NCBI RefSeq assembly: GCF_023155855.1
Contig: NZ_JAKNUT010000004.1
Coordinates: 186,001 to 250,000 of the forward strand
Direction of reading: 5' to 3'
Length of the DNA stretch: 64,000 bases
Source of the DNA: Microbacterium aoyamense
GTDB taxonomy: Bacteria > Actinomycetota > Actinomycetes > Actinomycetales > Microbacteriaceae
Part shown: positions 60,067-64,000 of the stretch, piece after piece
Position numbering within the stretch: position 1 is the stretch's first letter
Layout of the letters: the number at the start of each line of letters is the position of its first letter
Notes under the pieces: model-generated
What the model saw: only the letters and a program-made list of their open reading frames with translations
Databases searched by the model: none
Told to the model about the DNA's origin: nothing
Made by a program: the position numbers and the translations under genes

Positions 60067-62652
60067 GTGAGTCAGACTTCTTCGCCCGACACCGCTGTGC
60101 CCGCTGACGGCTACGACGCGTACGCCATCCAGCAGAAGTGGCAGGCGCGCTGGGCCGAGGAAGACCCGTTCCGCGCGGGCGGCGCCGACGATACGCGTCC
60201 GCGCAAGTACGTGCTCGGAATGTTCCCGTACCCCTCCGGCGACCTGCACATGGGGCACGCCGAGAACTACGCCTACGTCGACATCGTGGCGCGCTTCTGG
60301 CGGCACCGCGGTTACAACGTCCTCAACCCGATCGGTTGGGACTCGTTCGGCCTGCCGGCCGAGAACGCCGCGATCCAGCGCGGTGCCGACCCGCGCGAGT
60401 GGACCTACGCCAACATCGAGAAGCACAAGAAGAGCTTCCGCGAGTACGGCTCGTCGTACGACTGGTCGCGCATCCTGCACACGAGCGACCCCGAGTACTA
60501 CCGCTGGAACCAGTGGCTGTTCCAGCGCCTGCTCGAGCGCGGGCTGGCCTATCGCAAGGCGAGCCCCGTCAACTGGTGCCCGAACGACCAGACCGTGCTC
60601 GCGAACGAGCAGGTCGTCGACGGCCACTGCGAGCGCTGCGGCGCCGAGGTGACGAAGAAGAACCTGACGCAGTGGTACTTCAAGATCACGGCGTACGCCG
60701 ACCGCCTGCTCGACGACCTGAACCAGCTCGAGGGCTTCTGGCCGCAGAAGGTCATCCGGATGCAGCGCAACTGGATCGGCCGCTCGGTCGGAGCCGACAT
60801 CGACTTCGAGATCGAAGGGCGTGACGAGAAGGTCACGGTCTTCTCGACGCGTCCCGACACCCTGCACGGCGCGACCTTCTTCGTCGTCGCACCCGACAGC
60901 GACCTCGCGGCGGAGCTCGTCTCGGGCGCCGACGCCGAGGTGCGCATGCGGTTCCAGGCCTACCTCGAGCAGGTGCGCAAGGAATCCGACATCGAGCGTC
61001 AGAGCACCGACCGCCCCAAGACGGGCGTCTTCCTCGGGCGCTACGCGATCAACCCGGTCAACGGCGATCGCCTGCCGATCTGGGCGGCCGACTACGTGCT
61101 GGCGGACTACGGCCACGGCGCGGTCATGGCCGTTCCCGCGCACGACCAGCGCGACCTCGACTTCGCGCGCGCCTTCGATCTGCCCGTCAAGGTGGTCGTC
61201 GACACGACCGCCCCGATCACGGGTGCGATCCCCGTCATCGAGCTCGACGAGCAGGGCGTGCCCATCGATCCGGGCGCGGACGAGGCATCCCTCGTCGATC
61301 TCGACCCGGCGAAGACGGGCGTCGCCCTCACGGGCGAGGGCCGCATGATCAACTCCGGCCCGCTCGACGGACTCTCCAAGCGCAACGCGATCGCCCGCAT
61401 GATCGAGCAGCTCGAAGCCGCCGGCACGGGCCGGGCGGCGAAGTCGTTCCGCCTGCGCGATTGGCTCATCTCGCGTCAGCGGTTCTGGGGCACGCCGATC
61501 CCGGTCGTCCACACCGAGGACGGCCGCATCGTGCCCGTGCCAGATGATCAGCTGCCGCTCGAGCTCCCCAACGCTGTGGGACTCGACCTGAAGCCCAAGG
61601 GCACGTCGCCGCTCGGCGGCGCGACGGAGTGGATGCAGACGATCGACCCCGAGACGGGTGAGCCGGCTCTGCGGGACCCCGACACGATGGACACGTTCGT
61701 CGACAGCTCGTGGTACTTCCTTCGCTTCCTCAACCCGGGCGACAAGACCGAGGCGTTCTCGACACGTGAGGCCGACCGCTGGGCGCCCGTCGACTCGTAC
61801 ATCGGCGGCGTCGAGCACGCGATCCTGCACCTGCTGTACGCGCGCTTCATCACGAAGGTCCTCTTCGACATGGGCCTGATCGAGTTCACCGAGCCGTTCT
61901 CGAGCCTCATCAATCAGGGCATGGTGCTGCTGGGCGGCTCCAAGATGTCCAAGAGCAAGGGCAACCTCGTCGAGTTCGAGGCGAGCATGAAGGATCCGGG
62001 GGCGGATGCCGCGCGCGTCGCGATCACGTTCGCCGGACCCGTCGAGGACGACATCAACTGGGAGGACGTCTCGACGACGGGTGCCCAGAAGTTCCTCGCG
62101 CGCGCCTGGCGCGTCGCGAGCGACGTGACGAGCGACCCGGATGTCATCTGGGCCGAGGGCGACATCGCCCTGCGTCGCGTGACGCACCGCCTGCTGGCCG
62201 ATGCCTCGGGCCTCATCGAGCAGAACAAGTTCAATGTCGTCGTCGCGCGGCTCATGGAGCTCGTCAACGCGACGCGCAAGGTCATCGACACGGGCGCGGG
62301 CCCCGCGGATCCCGCCGTCCGCGAAGCCGCCGAAGTCACCGCTATGGTGCTCGACCTCTTCGCGCCGCACACTGCTGAGGAGATGTGGGAGGTGCTGGGC
62401 TACGACGGCTTCGTCGGGCTCGTGCCGTGGCGTCAGGCCGACTCGATGCTTCTCGTCGAGGAGACCGTCACGGCAGTCGTGCAGATCGACGGCAAGGTGC
62501 GCGCGACCCTCGACGTGCCGGCCCGCATCGATTCCGCCGAGCTCGAGCGCCTCGCACGTGAGGACGCCCGCATCGTGCGCTCGCTCGGCGACCGCGAGAT
62601 CGTGCGTGCGATCGTCCGTGCTCCGAAGGTCGTGAGCTTCAGCACCCGCTGA
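60067..62652 (+). CDS. leuS: Leucyl-tRNA synthetase
   Basis: An 861-residue class I synthetase. HMGH is at 61-64 ([16 protein letters not shown]) and KMSKS at 626-630 ([13 protein letters not shown]). The editing domain carries [22 protein letters not shown] and the [10 protein letters not shown] region. The C-terminal domain is regular. The GTG at 60067 is chosen; an upstream TTG would add four residues. No T-box element is seen in the 70 bp before it. It is transcribed with pabB in the same direction but probably from its own promoter. Confidence 0.97.
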   Translation: MSQTSSPDTAVPADGYDAYAIQQKWQARWAEEDPFRAGGADDTRPRKYVLGMFPYPSGDLHMGHAENYAYVDIVARFWRHRGYNVLNPIGWDSFGLPAENAAIQRGADPREWTYANIEKHKKSFREYGSSYDWSRILHTSDPEYYRWNQWLFQRLLERGLAYRKASPVNWCPNDQTVLANEQVVDGHCERCGAEVTKKNLTQWYFKITAYADRLLDDLNQLEGFWPQKVIRMQRNWIGRSVGADIDFEIEGRDEKVTVFSTRPDTLHGATFFVVAPDSDLAAELVSGADAEVRMRFQAYLEQVRKESDIERQSTDRPKTGVFLGRYAINPVNGDRLPIWAADYVLADYGHGAVMAVPAHDQRDLDFARAFDLPVKVVVDTTAPITGAIPVIELDEQGVPIDPGADEASLVDLDPAKTGVALTGEGRMINSGPLDGLSKRNAIARMIEQLEAAGTGRAAKSFRLRDWLISRQRFWGTPIPVVHTEDGRIVPVPDDQLPLELPNAVGLDLKPKGTSPLGGATEWMQTIDPETGEPALRDPDTMDTFVDSSWYFLRFLNPGDKTEAFSTREADRWAPVDSYIGGVEHAILHLLYARFITKVLFDMGLIEFTEPFSSLINQGMVLLGGSKMSKSKGNLVEFEASMKDPGADAARVAITFAGPVEDDINWEDVSTTGAQKFLARAWRVASDVTSDPDVIWAEGDIALRRVTHRLLADASGLIEQNKFNVVVARLMELVNATRKVIDTGAGPADPAVREAAEVTAMVLDLFAPHTAEEMWEVLGYDGFVGLVPWRQADSMLLVEETVTAVVQIDGKVRATLDVPARIDSAELERLAREDARIVRSLGDREIVRAIVRAPKVVSFSTR

Positions 62653-62742
62653 GGCTCCTCCCCAGCGGCGCACAGCGGCGCGTCATCCACGGGGTCGCCG
62701 GTACGCAGCATCGCGCATCTCCCGCGCTCATAGCGTGGGCGG

Positions 62743-63336
62743 GTGACATCGGACGACCCTGCGGAGCGGCCTGCGCCGCCGCGGCGGCGCCTCGGTCTGG
62801 GCGCCGCTGTCGTGGCGGTGCTCGTCGTCCTGGCCGTCACGGTCGGGATCGGAGTGCTGCGCGGCGCGACGACCCCCGTCGAGGCTGTGACGGTCGACAT
62901 CGGGTCCGCGGGGCCTTCGAACCCCGGGCTCCAGGTGCACGTGGCCGGCGCGGTGGCGGCACCCGGGCTGTACGTGCTCCGCGCCGACGCGCGAGTCGTC
63001 GACGCCGTCGCCGCGGCGGGCGGGTTCCTGGACGGAGCGGCGCGGGATGCCGTCAATCTCGCGCGACCGCTGAGCGACGGCGAGCAGCTGCTCGTGCCCG
63101 CCGCCGGCGAGTCGCCGTCCGCAGGGCCGCCCGCGGTCGCCGACGGACGCGTGAACCTCAACACCGCCGATGCCGCGGTGCTCGACACGCTGCCTCGCAT
63201 CGGTCCCGCCCTCGCGCAGCGCATCATCGACTGGCGCGACGAGAACGGCCGCTTCACGAGCGTCGAGGATCTCCTCGCCGTCCCCGGCATCGGCGACAAG
63301 ATGCTCGACTTTCTGCGTGAGCTCGTGACGATCTGA
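62743..63336 (+). CDS. comEA: ComEA family DNA-binding protein
   Basis: A 197-residue protein with a N-terminal membrane helix (GLGAAVVAVLVVLAVTVGIGVL), a SLBB domain (VHVAGAVAAPGLYVLRADARVVDAVAAAGGF) and a C-terminal helix-hairpin-helix pair (NLNTADAAVLDTLPRIGPALAQRIIDWR, LAVPGIGDKML) that binds double-stranded DNA during uptake. GTG start. Its stop overlaps comEC by TGATG. Although not known to be competent, many actinobacteria keep this pair. Confidence 0.94.
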   Translation: MTSDDPAERPAPPRRRLGLGAAVVAVLVVLAVTVGIGVLRGATTPVEAVTVDIGSAGPSNPGLQVHVAGAVAAPGLYVLRADARVVDAVAAAGGFLDGAARDAVNLARPLSDGEQLLVPAAGESPSAGPPAVADGRVNLNTADAAVLDTLPRIGPALAQRIIDWRDENGRFTSVEDLLAVPGIGDKMLDFLRELVTI

Positions 63337-64000
63337 TGTTCCGGCGCGGCCTGCACCTCGTGCCCGTCGTCGCGGCGGGATGGGCGACGGCGTACGCCGC
63401 GATCCAGATTCCGGATGCTGCGCCCGGCCTCGCCGTCGGCGGCTGGGCCATCGCACTGTGCGCGCTGGCGGCGACGGCGGTGGTGCGTCGTCGCCGCGCG
63501 CCCGTTCTGCGAGCGATCGTCGTCCTGACGCTCGCGGCCGCGGCCAGCGGGGCCGCGGCATCCCACGTCGCCTACGCGCAGCCGGCGCGCGTGCAGGCGA
63601 CGTCCCTCGGCCTCGACGGTGGGCGCGCGATAGACGCGAAGGCGACCGTCGTCGGCAAGATCGAGCGGCGCGCGGACGGTTCCGTCGGGTTCGATGCGGT
63701 CGCGTCGCAGATCACGACCGGATCGCACACGACACCCGTCCGGGTCGAGGTCTCGGTCGTCGTCGACCCGGCAGGTGTCGAGGGGTCTCCGGGCGCGCTC
63801 GATGTCGGGTCGACGGTCGTGGTCCGCGGGACCGCTGAACCGGGGTGGCCGGGCGACCGCGCCGTGCTCATGCTGCGGGCATCGCGCGGCGTCACGGTCG
63901 TCTCGCCGCCCGACGGCGCGCTGGCGATCACGGCGGGTCTGCGACAGGGGCTCGTGGCCGCCGTCGCGGGTCTTCCCGGACCGGGTGCGGGTCTCGTGCC
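63336..64000 (+). CDS. comEC: ComEC/Rec2 DNA channel protein, 5' end only
   Basis: The reading frame from ATG 63336 stays open to the right edge (about 221 residues). It begins FRRGLHLVPVVAAGWATAYAA and shows three hydrophobic helices. An OB-like DUF4131 segment follows (ATVVGKIERRADGSVGFDAV, VVVRGTAEP). It ends with the start of the competence domain (LRQGLVAAVAGLPGPGAGL). Adjacency to comEA by overlapping TGATG supports ComEC, which passes single-stranded DNA through the membrane. The beta-lactamase-like domain, if present, is beyond the window. Confidence 0.86.
   Translation, partial: MFRRGLHLVPVVAAGWATAYAAIQIPDAAPGLAVGGWAIALCALAATAVVRRRRAPVLRAIVVLTLAAAASGAAASHVAYAQPARVQATSLGLDGGRAIDAKATVVGKIERRADGSVGFDAVASQITTGSHTTPVRVEVSVVVDPAGVEGSPGALDVGSTVVVRGTAEPGWPGDRAVLMLRASRGVTVVSPPDGALAITAGLRQGLVAAVAGLPGPGAGLV

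Noticed and set aside
59047..62673. 1208-aa reverse-strand open frame across pabB and leuS
   Set aside because: It is antisense to two well-supported genes. Its Arg/Asp/His-rich sequence is the usual complement of third-position GC bias.

Overview
The window is about 64 kb of a high-GC actinobacterial chromosome, most likely from a Microbacteriaceae member close to Microbacterium. The evidence is the very high third-position GC, frequent GTG starts with ATGA/GTGA/TGATG overlaps, an actinobacterial translational T-box upstream of ileS, a type-2 (archaeal-like) ValRS, the order rplU-rpmA-obg-proB-proA-nadD-rsfS, and the recurrent GGATGCC/GGCATCC word. It is ordinary core chromosome: no phage, IS element, CRISPR array or rRNA operon was seen.

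Layout. 1-2.3 kb: 5' end of an MscS-type channel and a membrane-anchored EEP hydrolase. 2.3-6.7 kb: aminopeptidase N and a PadR/multi-TM protein operon behind a tandem operator. 6.7-10.4 kb: rpiB, Nei2-like glycosylase, PaiB-like protein and amidohydrolase. 10.4-12.6 kb: a two-component system. 12.6-18.8 kb: a ClC-type channel, Dps, acyltransferase-SGNH protein, gamma carbonic anhydrase, two small hypothetical genes and an alpha/beta hydrolase. 18.9-23.8 kb: tRNA-Gly, tRNA-Pro, then tig, clpP1, clpP2 and clpX (protein folding and turnover). 23.8-28 kb: M3 peptidase, then an ArsR-like/72-aa ORF/MFS operon under 14-bp iterated operators. 28-31.6 kb: valS and a pentapeptide-repeat gene. 31.65-33.02 kb: a DUF559 nuclease-like gene flanked by arrays of GGGAGG-core palindromic repeats. 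33-38.8 kb: T-box, ileS, folC, DUF4233, ndk. 38.8-42.4 kb: VKOR, RNase E/G, DUF4031. 42.4-49.4 kb: L21, L27, Obg, proline synthesis (proB, proA), NAD synthesis (nadD), ribosome silencing (rsfS), tRNA-Ala. 49.5-58.7 kb: mixed metabolic and stress genes (VOC, sugar dehydrogenase lipoprotein, zinc peptidase plus AidB-like protein, GH3, SRAP, App1 phosphatase, DedA). 58.7-64 kb: pabB-like, leuS, comEA and the 5' end of comEC.

The most unusual part is 31.65-33.02 kb. A DUF559 gene, apparently frameshifted near its N-terminus, lies between two arrays of one degenerate repeat in forward-then-inverted layout, and a 14-bp direct repeat bounds the whole block. This resembles the arrangement of REP palindromes around RAYT genes, but with a Vsr-like nuclease fold instead. 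That link is a hypothesis. A second nested forward-forward-reverse-reverse palindrome lies at 12.57-12.65 kb. Other signals worth attention are three 14-bp iterons at the ArsR/MFS operon, the tandem PadR operator, and long structured leaders of rne and rplU.

All coordinates were derived by reading the sequence; functional names rest on recognised motifs and family knowledge, not on database searches.
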